From assembly GCF_902150065.1 (NCBI RefSeq), contig NC_043980.1:18785917-18849916 (forward strand): a stretch of DNA of 64,000 bases, read 5' to 3'. Shown here in pieces: positions 1 to 13,000 of the stretch. How positions within the stretch are numbered: position 1 is the first letter of the stretch; the number at the start of each line of letters is the position of its first letter. The translations under genes and the position numbers were made by a program. The notes below the pieces were generated by a model that was not told the DNA's origin, ran no database searches, and saw only the letters and a list, made by a program, of their open reading frames with translations. The stretch is from Myripristis murdjan (Eukaryota > Chordata > Actinopteri > Holocentriformes > Holocentridae).

Positions 1-331
1 TTCTGATTAAAGTGGTAAATTACATGAAAAAAAATTACCAATTTATGAGGGAAAAAAATCAGAGATTATAAAGAAAAAAATTTCCACAAAAAAAATCACA
101 AATTCTGATATTAAAGTTACAAATTTATAAGAAAAAACCCTCACAAATTTATGACAAAAATGTACACATTCTTATATTATTAAGTCACAAAATTGAGAGC
201 AAAAACTCTCTGATATTAACATAAATTTATCAGAAAACAAATGGAAAATAGTTTTTCTTTTACTTATTTATTTATTTTTGGTTAAGGAACCATATAACTT
301 CACTTTGCTGTAGTTGTAGTTTTTTGATACA

Positions 332-1581
332 TACACTATATTACCAAAAGTATTCGCTCACCTGCCTTTACTCATACTATGAACTGAAGTGCCATCCCAT
401 TCCTAACCCATAGAGTTCAATATGATGTCGGTCCACCTTTTGCAGCTATTACAGCTTCAACTCTTCTGGGAAGACTGTCCACAAGGTTGAGGAGAGTGTT
501 TATAGGAATTTTGACCATTCTTCCAAAAGCACATTGGTGAGGTCACACACTGATGTTGGTCGAGAAGGCCTGGCTCTCAGTCTCCGCTCTAATTCATCCC
601 AAAGGTGTTCTATCGGTTCAGGTCAGGACTCTGTGCAGGCCAGTCAAGTTCATCCACACCAGACTTTGTCATCCATGTCTTTATGGACCTTGCTTGTGCA
701 CTGGTGCACAGTCATGTTGGAAGAGGAAGGGGCCCACTCCAAACTGTTCCCACAAGGTTGGGAGCATGGAATTGTCCAAAATGTTTTGGTATCCTGAAGC
801 ATTCAAAGTTCCTTTCACTGGAACTAAGGGGCCAAGCCCAGCTCCTGAAAAACAACCCCACACCATAATTCCTCCTCCACCAAATTTCACAGTCGGCACA
901 ATGCAGTCTGAAATGTACCGTTCTCCTGGCAACCTCCAAACCCAGACTCGTCCATCAGATTGCCAGATGGAAAAGCGTGGTTCATCACTCCAGAGAACGC
1001 GTCTCCACTGCTCTAGAGGCCAGTGGCGGCGTGCTTTACACCATTGCATCCGACGCTTTGCATTGCACTTGGTGATGTGTGCCTTGGCTGCAGCTGCTCG
1101 GCCATGGAAACCCATTCCATGAAGCTCTCTGCGTACTGTACTTGGGCTAATCTGAAGGTCACATGAAGTTTGTAGCTCTGTAGCAATTGACTGTGCAGAA
1201 AGTCGGCGACCTCTTTGCACTATGCGCTTCAGCATCCGCTGACCCCTCTCCGTCACTTTACGTGGCCTACCACTTCGTGGCTGAGTTACTGTGTTCCCAA
1301 ACGCTTCCATTTTGTTATAATAGAGCTGACAGTTGACTGTGGAATATTTAGGAGCGAGGAAATTTCACGACTGGATTTGTTGCACAGGTGGCATCCTATG
1401 ACAGTTCCACGCTGGAATTCACTGAGCTCCTGAGAGCGGCCCATTCTTTCACAAATGTCTTGTTTCACAGTCTGCATGCCTGAGTGCTTGATTTTATACA
1501 CCTGTGGCCAGGCCAAGTGATTAGGACACCTGATTCTGATCATTTGAATGGGTGAGCGAATACTTTTGGTAATATAGTGTA
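332..1581 (-). mobile_element. Tc1/mariner transposon, near full length
   Basis: The 1.25-kb element has matching inverted ends: TACACTATATTACCAAAAGT at the left and its complement (ACTTTTGGTAATATAGTGTA) at the right. The ends carry TA as expected for Tc1/mariner target duplication. Its transposase gene lies on the minus strand. It is inserted into the older IS3EU-like element that surrounds it, so it is the younger of the two. Confidence 0.92.
430..1543 (-). pseudogene. Tc1 transposase, frameshifted
   Basis: Minus-strand translation gives a Tc1-type transposase. An N-terminal paired-type helix-turn-helix (about 1543-1286, with ELSEFQRGTVIG and [18 protein letters not shown]) is followed by a second HTH and AT-hook-like stretch ([14 protein letters not shown]). 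The DDE catalytic core comes next, with aspartates in VLWSDEPRF and FQHDCAPVH, and the C-terminal part is recognisable down to about 430. The reading frame is broken near 1290, near 680 and again near 635. The last break is one base short in the stretch that should read SPDLNPIEHLWDELE. The copy therefore cannot make transposase, but it is still colinear with the family and looks only moderately old. This is a plain DNA transposon. Confidence 0.9.
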
Positions 1582-2044
1582 AAAGCTATCATCTTATTTA
1601 AATCAGTATGTTGTTTTTTTCTGAATAGGCCCAAGTTACAGCAATGTCTCTTCACAGTCCAGATTCTTAAGATAATATTGTCACTGTGAGCTAAAATCTT
1701 AAGTATTTCCTTGTGACTAAATCCGATTGCAAAGTATAATGTGATGACGTCATCAGCTGCAAGCATGTTACACGGCAAGTGGCAGCAAAGTGAAATAATG
1801 TGGTTCCTTGAAAACAAACAACAAAAACAAAACAAAACAAAAGAAAGCAAATGAATGAAAAACAAACAAACAGAAAAGGCAACAAGGAAAAGGAAAACCA
1901 TTGTCCCAAGTTTTTTTCTCATAAACTTGTGACTTTGTAATTTCAGAAATTTCAGGGGGTTTATTTCTCATAAATCGTGAGGGAATTTTTTTCCTCATAA
2001 ATTTACGACTTTAATATCAGCAATTCTGAGGTTTATTTCTCTGA

Positions 2045-3279
2045 ATATTACCTCCCCTCCCCTGGCTCCATGATTCCCTCCATCAACACACACACACAAT
2101 GGCTGTAATACACCAGATCCAGTAATGGTGAAAGATTTGTTTCCCCAAGTAAAATCTGTGGAATCCACTGTGACCACAGGAAGCGACGATCAAAACTAGT
2201 TAGTTACATGTCATTACTACTTGCCTCCACTAAATGGAGTCTCCTCAGAGGTGATGAATCAAAATCAAACTTTCAAATAACTTCTAAATCAAATAAGTGC
2301 ATGTTTATGTGTTAAAATGTCTGGCAAGGTTGTAAGCTGTACCATAAAAACTTTATGTTTACTTATGTTGATCTTTAATTCCTTGTTGGTTTTCCCAACA
2401 AAAAAGGTCCACAAGATTCAGTAAATAAACCACATTTATATTCCATGTGAAGATGCTTTATATGCTACACTGAATTTCTCTTCTGTGTGAATGACAGAAT
2501 ATAAATGTCCTAATGCTTTATGTACTGCTTCATTTCAAGTTCAAATAAATAATTGTTTGCAGTAAATCATACCAGGTTAGTTTGTGAATCTAGCTGGATT
2601 TGGCCCAGTCCTAACTGGAATATTTTTTGTTTGTTTGTTTTTTACTGTAGCTGCCACTGATTCTTTGGTAGTAGTAGATTGTGGCATATCTTCAAGAGAC
2701 AGTGTGTTTGCACCCAATCTATAGGCCTAAAACATAATGAATTGGTTTTATGGTGACAGTATCCCCAGCTTCTGTTCAGTTCTACCTGAAGAAGCTTTTA
2801 AACAACTTGCATCTTTGCAATATATATATAAGTTCTGTGCACAGGACGGCTGAACAGAGAACTGCAGACACCTCACACCCACTATTCTCAGAGTTTGAGC
2901 TGCTCTCGTCTGGCCGTCAGCTTACAGCCGGAAAATATACAAGAAGTCTTTTATTCCTTATGGTATACAGGCATTGAACACAAAATGACTGCATCTGGGG
3001 ACACTCTCAGCGAACAGTTCTCTGCTATTATCTGTCTAATCTATGTGGAACTACCTGCCTGTTTAAACTATTGTACGATCAAGTATGATGTAGTTAAGAG
3101 TCTTGTCCCTCCAAAATGACTATTATGGAAAGAACATATAAAGTATGTATTTTTAAAAGAACACATGCTACACGCTTGCAAAGTAGCCTATACAAGTCAC
3201 TCCTTGTTTTCAATATACTGCCATTGTCATAGAAATTATAGGTAGATGAAAAATGTTAGACCATACATATGTAAATGTA
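2045..3279. other. intergenic, no gene recognised
   Basis: This AT-rich stretch holds no convincing exon. A short plus-strand open frame from 2074 ends at a stop near 2196 but has no good splice acceptor and no start codon. I see no promoter or repeat that I can name. Confidence 0.5.
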
Positions 3280-3297
3280 TATCTATCTATCTATCTG

Positions 3298-3328
<31 letters not shown>

Positions 3329-3353
3329 CTATCTCTCTATCTCTCTATCTATA
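3280..3353. repeat. (TATC)n microsatellite
   Basis: An interrupted ATCT/CTAT tetranucleotide array grades into CTCTAT units. It is followed directly by the complementary GATA-type units to about 3392, so the whole tract can fold back on itself. Confidence 0.9.
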
Positions 3354-3413
3354 TACATATAGATAGATGGAGATAAATAGAGAGATAGATCTCTGTACAA
3401 ACAATAACTTCAA

Positions 3414-3548
3414 ATGTGTGTGCATGAAGAAAAATCCATCAAATACTGCCACAAAATTCCGAATGATGAAAAACCACAGCTTAATAACTTGGACGAGGAC
3501 GAGGTGTTTGGAATGTCAATGAAATTGAAAAATGATCTTCTAATAAGG
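3414..3548 (+). CDS. candidate coding exon with a BESS-like acidic motif (uncertain)
   Basis: An ATG-initiated frame of about 45 codons runs into a good splice donor (ATAAG followed by GTAAGA at about 3549). The translation is hydrophilic and ends with LDEDEVFGMSMKLKNDLL. This resembles the BESS-type motif (acidic run, then FxxS, then LKxL) of MADF/Myb-like proteins that accompany Harbinger transposons in fish. An upstream in-frame stop lies at 3405-3407. The donor phase does not match the acceptor at 4016, so it is not the preceding exon of the mucin gene. It may be a remnant of a transposon-derived gene or a chance open frame. Confidence 0.25.
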
Positions 3549-4015
3549 TAAGAGTCCTATTTTTGTACAAACAAAAACTGACTTGCTAAATAATATTTAA
3601 AAAAAAGAAAATAGTCTAATATATTTAAGAAAAGAAAATGTATAGACAGTAATCTGATAGATCTGAAAAACAATAATTTTAATCGACGATTATTGGAACA
3701 ATTGTCAGTACAGAAGTCATTTTGAATAATCACAAATAAAATAAAGTAAAACAAAAAATAAAATGAATTGCCTATAAAAAAAAATACTTAAGGAGTACAT
3801 TTACAAAAATGAGCATTTTAAGAAACAAACCCACGCACACACCTAACATATGAAATAAAAACATACAAGAAGTACATAAATGCATGCATACATATACATA
3901 CACAAATAGCTACATACAAAAAATCTTACCTTTGAAGAAAAACATTAATTTTCCCTATTATGATCAATGTCAGTAATATTTCTTCATTTTTTTTCAAAAT
4001 TAAATTTCATTCAAG
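3549..4015 (+). other. AT-rich segment upstream of the giant mucin exon
   Basis: No gene is recognised here. The last 50 bases form a pyrimidine-rich tract ending in CAAG at 4011-4015, which is the likely 3' splice site for the mucin exon. The frame of that exon meets a stop at 4001-4003, so the exon cannot extend further upstream. Confidence 0.5.
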
Positions 4016-7000
4016 ACCACCACAGTAACACCAACAACTACAACAACGGCACCTACAACCACAACAGCAGCAAGAACAACGACAACAGTGGCTCCGACTA
4101 CCACAACAGCAGCTCTAGGAACCACGACAGCGACTCCCACAACTACAACTGCTGCTCCCACCACAACTGCAGCTACCACCACTACAACTCCAACAACAAC
4201 TGCAGCTCCCACAACCACAACTGCTGCCCCCACAACTAGCACTTCAGCTCCCACCACAACAGTGGCTCAAACAACTACAACTGCAGCTGCCACGACAACA
4301 ACTGCAGCTCAAACAACCACCACTGCAACTCCCACGACTACAACAGTGGCTCCAACAACCACAACAGCGGCTCCAACAACTACAACAGCGGCTCCCAACA
4401 ACTACAACTGCAGCTCCAACCACTACAACTGCAGCTCAAACAACAACAACTGAAGCTCCCACCACTACCACTTCTTCTCCCACAACAACAACAGTGGCAC
4501 AAACAACCACCACAGCCGCTCCCACAACCACAACAGCACTCCCACAACCACAACTGTTGCCCCTACAACCACAACTGCAGCTCAAACAACAACAACTGAA
4601 GCTCCCACCACCACAACTGCTGCCCCCACAACTAGCACTTCAGCTCCCACCACAACAGTGGCTCAAACAACTACAACTGCAGCTGTCACGACAACAACTG
4701 CAGCTCCTACAACCACAACAGCAGCTCCCACAACCACAACTGCTGCCCCCACAACTACAACAGACGCTCCAACAACCACAACAGCAGGTCCCACAACCAC
4801 AACTGTTGCCCCTACAACCACAACTGCAGCTCAAACAACAACAACTGAAGCTCCCACCACCACAACTGTTGCCCTCACAACCACAACTGCAGCTCAAACA
4901 ACAACAACTGAAGCTCCCACCACCACAACTGCTGCCCCCACAACAACAACAGTGGCACAACAACCACCACAGCCGCTCCCACAACCACAACTGGAGCTCC
5001 CACAACCACAACTGCTGCCCCCACAACTACAACAGACACTCCAACAACCACAACTGCAGCTCCAACCACTACAACTGCAGCTAAAAACACAACAACTGAA
5101 GCCACATACCACTTCTTCTCCCACACACAACAACAGTGGCACAAACAACCACCCACAGCTGCTCCCACAACCACAACTGGAGCCCCCACAACCACAACTG
5201 CTGCCCCCACAACTACAACAGACGCTCCAACAACCACAACTGCAACTCCAACCACTACAACTGCAGCTCAAACAACAACAACTGAAGCACACCACTACCA
5301 CTTCTCCCACATCAACAACAGTGGCACAAACAACCACAACTGCAGCTCCCACAACCACAACTGCTGCCCCCACATCTACAACAGTCACTCCCACAACTAC
5401 AACTGCAGCTCCCACAACCACAACTGCAGCTCCCACAACCACAACAGTGGCACAAACAACCACCACAGCCGCTCCCACAACCACAACTGCTGCCCCCACA
5501 ACTATAACAGCTGCTCCAACAACCACAACTGCAGCTCCAACAACCACAACTGCAGCTCCCACAACTACAACAGTGGCTCCAACAACCACAACAGCGGCTC
5601 CAACAACTACAACAGCAGCTCCAACAACTACAACTGCAGCTCCAAACCACTACAACTGCAGCTCAAACAACAACAACTGAAGCTCCCACCACTACCGCTC
5701 CCACAACAACAACAGTGGCACAAACAACCACCACAACCGCTCCCACAACCACAACTGGAGCTCCCACAACCACAACTGCTGCCCCCACAACAACAACTGA
5801 AGCTCACACCACTACCACTTCTTCTCCCACAACAACAGTGGCACAAACAACCACCACAGCTGCTCCCACAACCACAACTGCAGCTCCCACAACCACAACA
5901 GTGGCTCCAATCACCACAACAGTGGCTCCAACAACCACAACAGCGGCTCCATCAACTACAACTGCACCTCCAACAACCACAACAGTGGAACCAACAACTA
6001 CAACTGCAGCTCCCACAACCACAACTGCAGCTCCAACAACAACTGAAGCTGCCACCACTACTACAGCTGCTCCAACAACCACAACTGCAGCTCCAACAAC
6101 AACACTGAAGCCCCACCACCACAACTGCTGCCCCCACAACTAGCATCAGCTCCACCACAACAGTGGCTGCGACAACTACAACTACAGCTGCCACGACTAC
6201 AACTGCAGCTCCTACAACAACTACTGCAGCTCCCACAACTACAACAGTGGCGCCAACAACCACAACAGCGGCTCCAACAACTACGACTGCAGCTCCAACC
6301 ACTACAACTGCAGCTAAAAAACAACAACTGAAGCTCCCACCACTACACACTTCTTCCCACACACAAACAATGTGGCACAAACAACCACCACAGCTGCTCC
6401 CACAACCACAACTGCAGCTCCCACAACCACAACTGCTGCCCCCACAACTACAACAGCCGCTCCAACAACTGCAGCTCCAACCACTACAACTGCAGCTCAA
6501 ACAACAACAACTGAAGCTCCCACCTCTACCACTCTCTCTCCCACAACCACAACAGTGGCACAAACAACCACAACTGCAGCTCCCACAACCACAACTGCTG
6601 CCCCACAACAACAATAGTGGCTCCAACAACCACAACTGCAGCTCCTACAACCACTACTGCAGCTCCCACGACTACAACAGTGGCACAAAACAACACCACA
6701 GCCGCTCCCACAACCACAACTGGACCTCCCACAACCACAACAGCTGCCCCCACAACAACAAACAGTGGCTCCAACAACCACAACTGCAGCTCCTACAACC
6801 ACTACTGCAGCTCCCACGACTACAACAGTGGCTCCAACAACCACAACAGCGGCTCCAACAACTACAACTGCAGCTCCAACCACTACAACTGCAGCTCAAA
6901 CAACAACAACTGAAGCTCCACCACTACCACTTCTTCTCCCACATCAACAACAGTGGCACAAACAACCACCACAGCCGCTCCCACAACCACAACTGCTGCC

Positions 7001-10000
7001 CCCACAACAACAAACTGAAGCTCACACACTACCACTTCTTCTCCCACAACAACAACAGTGGCACAAAACAACCACCACAGCTGCTCCCACAACCACAACT
7101 GCAGCTCCCACAACCACAACTGCTGCCCCCACAACCACAACAGTGGCTCCAAAAAACCACAACAGCGGCTCCAACAACCACAACTGAAGCTCCAACAACA
7201 ACAAAACTGAAGCTCCCACACCACCAACTGTTGCCCCACAACCAACAACTGCAGCTCAAACAACCACAGCTGCAGCTCAAACAACAACTGAAGCTCCCAC
7301 CACCACAACTGCTGCCCCCACAACTAGCACTTCAGCTCCCACCACAACGTGGGCTGCGACAACTAAACTACAGCTGCCACGACTACAACTGCAGCTCCCA
7401 CGACTGCAACAGTGGCTCCAACAAACCACAACAGCAGCGCCAACAACCACAACAGCGGCTCCAACAACTACAACTGCAGCTCCAACCACTACAACTACAG
7501 CACCCACCACTACCACTTCTTCTCCCACATCAGCAACAGTGGCACAAACAACCACCACAGCCGCTCCCACAACCACAACTGCTACCCCCACAACTACAAC
7601 AGTGGCTCCAACAACCACAACAGCGGCTCCAACAACTACAACTGCAGCTCCCACAACCACAACTGANNNNNNNNNNNNNNNNNNNNNNNNNNNNNNNNNN
7701 NNNNNNNNNNNNNNNNNNNNNNNNNNNNNNNNNNNNNNNNNNNNNNNNNNNNNNNNNNNNNNNNNNTCACGACAAAACTGCAGCTCCCACAACCACACTG
7801 TAGCTCAAACAACAACTGAAGCTCCCACGACTACAACAGTGGCTCCAACAACCACAACAGCGGCTCCAACAACCACAACTGCTGCCCCCACAACTAGCGC
7901 TTCAGCTCCCACCACAACAGTGGCTCAAACAACTACAACTGCAGCTGCCACGACAACAACTGCAGCTCCTACAACAACTACTGCAGTTCCATGACTACAA
8001 CAGTGGCTCCAACAACCACAACAGCGGCTCCAACAACCACAACTGCAGCTCCTACAACCACAACTGTAGCTCCCACAACGAAAAGTACAGCTCCAACAAC
8101 CACAACTGCTGCCTCCACAAGTACAACGGCAACTCCAACAACCACAACTGCAGCTCCAACCACTACAACTGAAGCTCCAACAACAACAAGTGCAGCTCCC
8201 ACCACTTCAACAGCAGCTCCCACAACCACAACTGCTGCCCCCACAACTAGCACTTCAGCTCCCACCACAACAGTGGCTCAAACAACTACAACTGCAGCTG
8301 TCACGACAACAACTGCAGCTCCTACAACCACTACTGCAGCTCCCACGACTACAACAATGGCTCCCACAACCACAACTGCAGCTCTCACAACCACAACTGC
8401 AGCTCTCACAACCACAACTGCAGCTCTCACAACCACAACTGCAGCTCAAACAACCACAACTGCAGCTCAAATAACAACAACTGAAACTCCCACCACCATA
8501 ACTGCTGCCCCCACAACTAGCACTTCAGCTCCCACCACAACAGTGGCTCAAACAACTACAACTGCAGCTCCAACCACTACAACTGCAGCTCAAACATCAA
8601 CAACTGAAGCTCCCACCACTACCACTACTTCTCCCACATCAACAACAGTGGCACAAACAACCACCACAGCCACTCCCACAACCACAACTGCAGCTCCCAC
8701 AACCACAACTGCTGCCCCCACAACTACAACAGCAGCTCCCACAACCACAACTGCAGCTCCAACCACTACAACTGAAGCTCCAACAACAACAACTGCAGCT
8801 CCCACCACTTCAACAGCAGCTCCCACAACCACAACTGCTGCCCCCACAACTAGCACTTCAGCTCCACCACAACAGTGGCTCAAACAACTACCAACTGCAG
8901 CTGCCTCGACTACAACTGCCAGCTCCTACAACCACTACTGCAGCTCCCACAACCACAACAGTGGCTCCAACAACCACAACAGCGGCTCCAACAACTACAA
9001 CTGCAGCTCCTGCAACCACTACCACTTCTTCTCCCACATCAACAACAGTGGCACAAACAACCACCACAGCCGCTCCCACAACCACAACTGCAGCGCCAAC
9101 AACCACAACTGCAGCTCAAACAACCACAACTGCAGCTCAAACAACAACAACTGAAGCTCCCACCACCACAACTGCTGCCCCCACAACTAGCACTTCAGCT
9201 CCCACCACAACATTGGCACAAACAACCACCACAGCTGCTGCCACAACCACATCTGCAGCTCCCACAACCACAATTGCTGCCCCCCCAACTACAACAGCTG
9301 CTTCCAACAACCACAACTGCAGCGCCAAGCACTACAACTGAAGCTCCAACAACAACAGTGGCACCAACAACCACCACAGCCGCTCCCACAACCACAACTG
9401 CAGCTCCCACAACCACAACTGTTGCCCCCACAACCACAACTGCAGCTCCAACAACTACAACTGCAGCTCCAACAACAACAACAGCTGCCTCCACAACTAC
9501 AACTGCAGCTCAAACCACTGCAACTGCAGCTCAAACAACAACAACTGCAACTCCCAGAACCACCACTGCTTCCCGCACAATTAGTACTTCAGCTTCCACC
9601 ACAACAGCAGCTCCAAAAACTACAACTACAGCTCCCATGACCTACAACAGCGGCTCCAACAACACACAAAGTAGCACCAACAAACCACACCTGCAAATCC
9701 AACAATTACAACTGAAGCTCCAACAACAACAACTGAAGCCCCCACCACTACTACAGTGGCTCCAACAACCACCACAGCCGCTCCAACAACCACAACTGCT
9801 GCCCCCACAACTACAACAGCCGCTCCCACAACCACAACTGCAGCGCCAACCACTACAACTGAAGCTCCAACAACAACAGTGGCACCAACAACCACCACAG
9901 CTGCTCCAACAACCACAACTGCAGTTCCCACAACCACAACTGTAGCTCAAACAACAACAACTGAAGCTCCCACGACTGCAACAGTGGCTCCAACAACCAC

Positions 10001-13000
10001 AACAGCGGCTCCAACAACCACAACTGCTGCCCTCAAAACTAGCGCTTCAGCTCCAACCACAACAGTGGCTCAAACAACTACAACTGCAGGTGCCACGACA
10101 ACAACTGCAGCTCCTACAACAACTACTGCAGCTCCCACGACTACAACAGTGGCTCCAACAACCACAACAGCGGCTCCAACAACCACAACTGCAGCTCCTA
10201 CAACCACAACTGTAGCTCCCACAACGAAAAGTACAGCTCCAACAACCACAACTGCTGCCCCCACAAGTACAACGGCAACTCCAACAACCACAACTGCAGC
10301 TCCAACCACTACAACTGAAGCTCCAACAACAACAACTGCAGCTCCCACCACTTCAACAGCAGCTCCCACAACCACAACTGCTGCCCCCACAACTAGCACT
10401 TCAGCTCCCACCACAACAGTGGCTCAAACAACTACAACTGCAGCTGCCACGACTACAACTGCAGCTCCTACAACCACTACTGCAGCTCCCACGACTACAA
10501 CAGTGGCTCCAACAACCACAACAGAGGCTCCAACAACTACAACTGCAGCTCCAACCACTACAACTGCAGCTCAAACAACAACAACTGAAGCTCCCTCCAG
10601 TACCACTTCTTCTCCCACAACAACAACAGTGGCACAAACAACCACCACAGCCGCTCCCACAACCACAACTGCAGCTCAAAAAACAACAACTGCAGCTCAA
10701 ACAACAACAACTGAAACTCCCACCACCACAACTGCTGCCCCCACAACTAGCACTTCAGCTCCCACCACAACAGTGGCTCCAACAACTACAACTGCAGCTG
10801 TCACGACAACAACTGCAGCTCCCACAACCACAACTGTAGCTCAAACAACAACAACTGAAGCTCCCAAAACTACAACAGTGGCTCCAACAACCACAACAGC
10901 GGCTCCAACAACCACAACAGCGGCTCCAACAACCACAACTGCTGCCCCCACAACTAGCGCTTCAGCTCCCACCACAACAGTGGCTCAAACAACTACAACT
11001 GCAGCTGCCACGACCACAACTGCAGCTCCTACAAAAACTACTGCAGTTCCCATGACTACAACAGTGGCTCCAACAACCACAACAGCGGCTCCAACAACCA
11101 CAACTGCAGCTCCTACAACCACAACTGTAGCTCCCACAACGAAAAGTACAGCTCCAACAACCACAACTGCTGCCTCCACAAGTACAACGGCAACTCCAAC
11201 AACCACAACTGCAGCTCCAACCACTACAACTGAAGCTCCAACAACAACAAGTGCAGCTCCCACCACTTCAACAGCAGCTCCCACAACCACAACTGCTGCC
11301 CCCCACAACTAGCACTTCAGCTCCCACCACAACAGTGGCTCAAACAACTACAACTGCAGCTGTCACGACAACAACTGCAGCTCCTACAACCACTACTGCA
11401 GCTCCCACGACTACAACAATGGCTCCCACAACCACAACTGCAGCTCTCACAACCACAACTGCAGCTCTCACAACCACAACTGCAGCTCAAACAACCACAA
11501 CTGCAGCTCAGACAACAACAACTGAAGCTCCCACCACCACAACTGCTGCCCCCACAACTAGCACTTCAGCTCCCACCACAACAGTGGCTCAAACAACTAC
11601 AACTGCAGCTCCAACCACTACAACTGCAGCTCAAACAACAACAACTGAAGCTCCCACCACTACCACTACTTCTCCCACATCAACAACAGAGGCACAAACA
11701 ACCACCACAGCCACTCCCACAACTACAACTGCAGCTCCCACAACCACAATTGCTGCCCCCACAACTACAACAGCAGCTCCCACAACCACAACTGCAGCTC
11801 CAACCACTACAACTGAAGCTCCAACAAAAACAACTGCAGCTCCCACCACTTCAACAGCAGCTCCCACAACCACAACTGCTGCCCCCACAACTAGCACTTC
11901 AGCTCCCACCACAACAGTGGCTCAAACAACTACAACTGCAGCTGCCACGACTACAACTGCAGCTCCTACAACCACTACTGCAGCTCCCACGACTACAACA
12001 GTGGCTCCAACAACCACAACAGCGGCTCCAACAACTACAACTGCAGCTCCTGCAACCACTACCACTTCTTCTCCCACAACAACAACAGTTGCACAAACAA
12101 CCACCACAGCCGCTCCCACAACCACAACTGCAGCTCTCACAACCACAACTGCAGCTCAAACAACCACAACTGCAGCTCAAACAACAACAACTGAAGCTCC
12201 CACCACCACAACTGCTGCCCCTATAACTAGCACTTCAGCTCCCACCACAACATTGGCACAAACAACCACCACAGCTGCTGCCACAACCACATCTGCAGCT
12301 CCCACAACCACAACTGCTGCCCCCCACAACTACAACAGCTGCGCCAACAACCACAACTGCAGCGCCAACCACTACAACTGAAGCTCCAACAACAACAGTG
12401 GCACCAACAACCACCACAGCCGCTCCCACAACCACAACTGCAGCTCCCACAACAACAACTGTTGACCCAACAACCACAAGTGCAGCTCCAACAACTACAA
12501 CTGCAGCTCCAACAACAACAACAGCTGCCTCCACAACTACAACTGCAGCTCAAACCACTGCAACTGCAGCTCAAACAACAACAACTGCAACTCCCAGAAC
12601 CACCACTGCTTCCCGCACAATTAGTACTTCAGCTTCCACCACAACAGCAGCTCCAAAAACTACAACTACAGCTCCCATGACTACAACAGCGGCTCCAACA
12701 ACCACAAAAGTAGCACCAACAACCACACCTGCAAATCCAACAATTACAACTGAAGCTCCAACAACAACAACTGAAGCTCCCACCACTACTACAGCTGCTC
12801 CAACAACCACAACTGCAGCTCCAACAACCACAACTGCTGCCCCCACATCTACAACAGTCGCTCCCACAACCACAACTGAAGCTCCAACCACTGCAACTGA
12901 AGCTCAAACAACAACAGCTGAAGCTCCCACCACTACCACTTCTGCTTCCACAATGACAACAGTGGCACGAACAACCAACACAACCGCTCCCACAACCACA

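Larger units (their letters stand above)
1..2044 (-). mobile_element. IS3EU-like palindromic DNA transposon, degraded, split by a Tc1 insertion
   Basis: AT-rich arms at about 1-320 and 1780-2044 are inverted copies of each other. On one strand both read as repeated blocks like AAATTTATGAGGAAAAAA, and both contain AAGGAACCA...TTCACTTTGCTG. The left end runs off the window. Between the arms the minus strand (about 1775-1590) encodes a peptide with the words YFAIGFSHKEILKIL and CNLGLFRKK. These align with YFMLGLRHGEILQLL and KTMGLYRRK in the element at 32156-33373, so both belong to one family. The peptide looks like the helix-turn-helix start of an integrase-core transposase that I know as IS3EU. 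The rest of the transposase is absent, and a Tc1 element sits between the left arm and the coding remnant. The superfamily name is from memory. Confidence 0.6.

Noticed and set aside
553-1122. Plus-strand 189-codon open frame
   Set aside because: Antisense shadow of the Tc1 transposase on the minus strand.
2074-2196. Open frame ending in Ser/Thr-rich residues and a stop, considered as a last exon
   Set aside because: No start codon, no convincing acceptor, and it overlaps a CA run; probably chance.
3967-4010. ATG at 3967 with a signal-peptide-like start (MSVIFLHFF) as the mucin start
   Set aside because: It is in a different frame from the Thr/Ala/Pro exon and leads into the Asn/His frame.
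4640-12574. Many long minus-strand open frames coding Val/Gly or Cys/Ser/Gly repeats
   Set aside because: They are the complement of the Thr/Ala/Pro repeat; three-base periodic sequence is open in several frames. They have no start, signal or splice context.
4088-12680. Plus-strand frames coding Gln/Pro/Leu (QLPQPQLL) or Asn/His/Ser repeats
   Set aside because: Alternate frames of the same repeat. Only the Thr/Ala/Pro frame is continuous into the splice donor at 16165 and the SEA exons.
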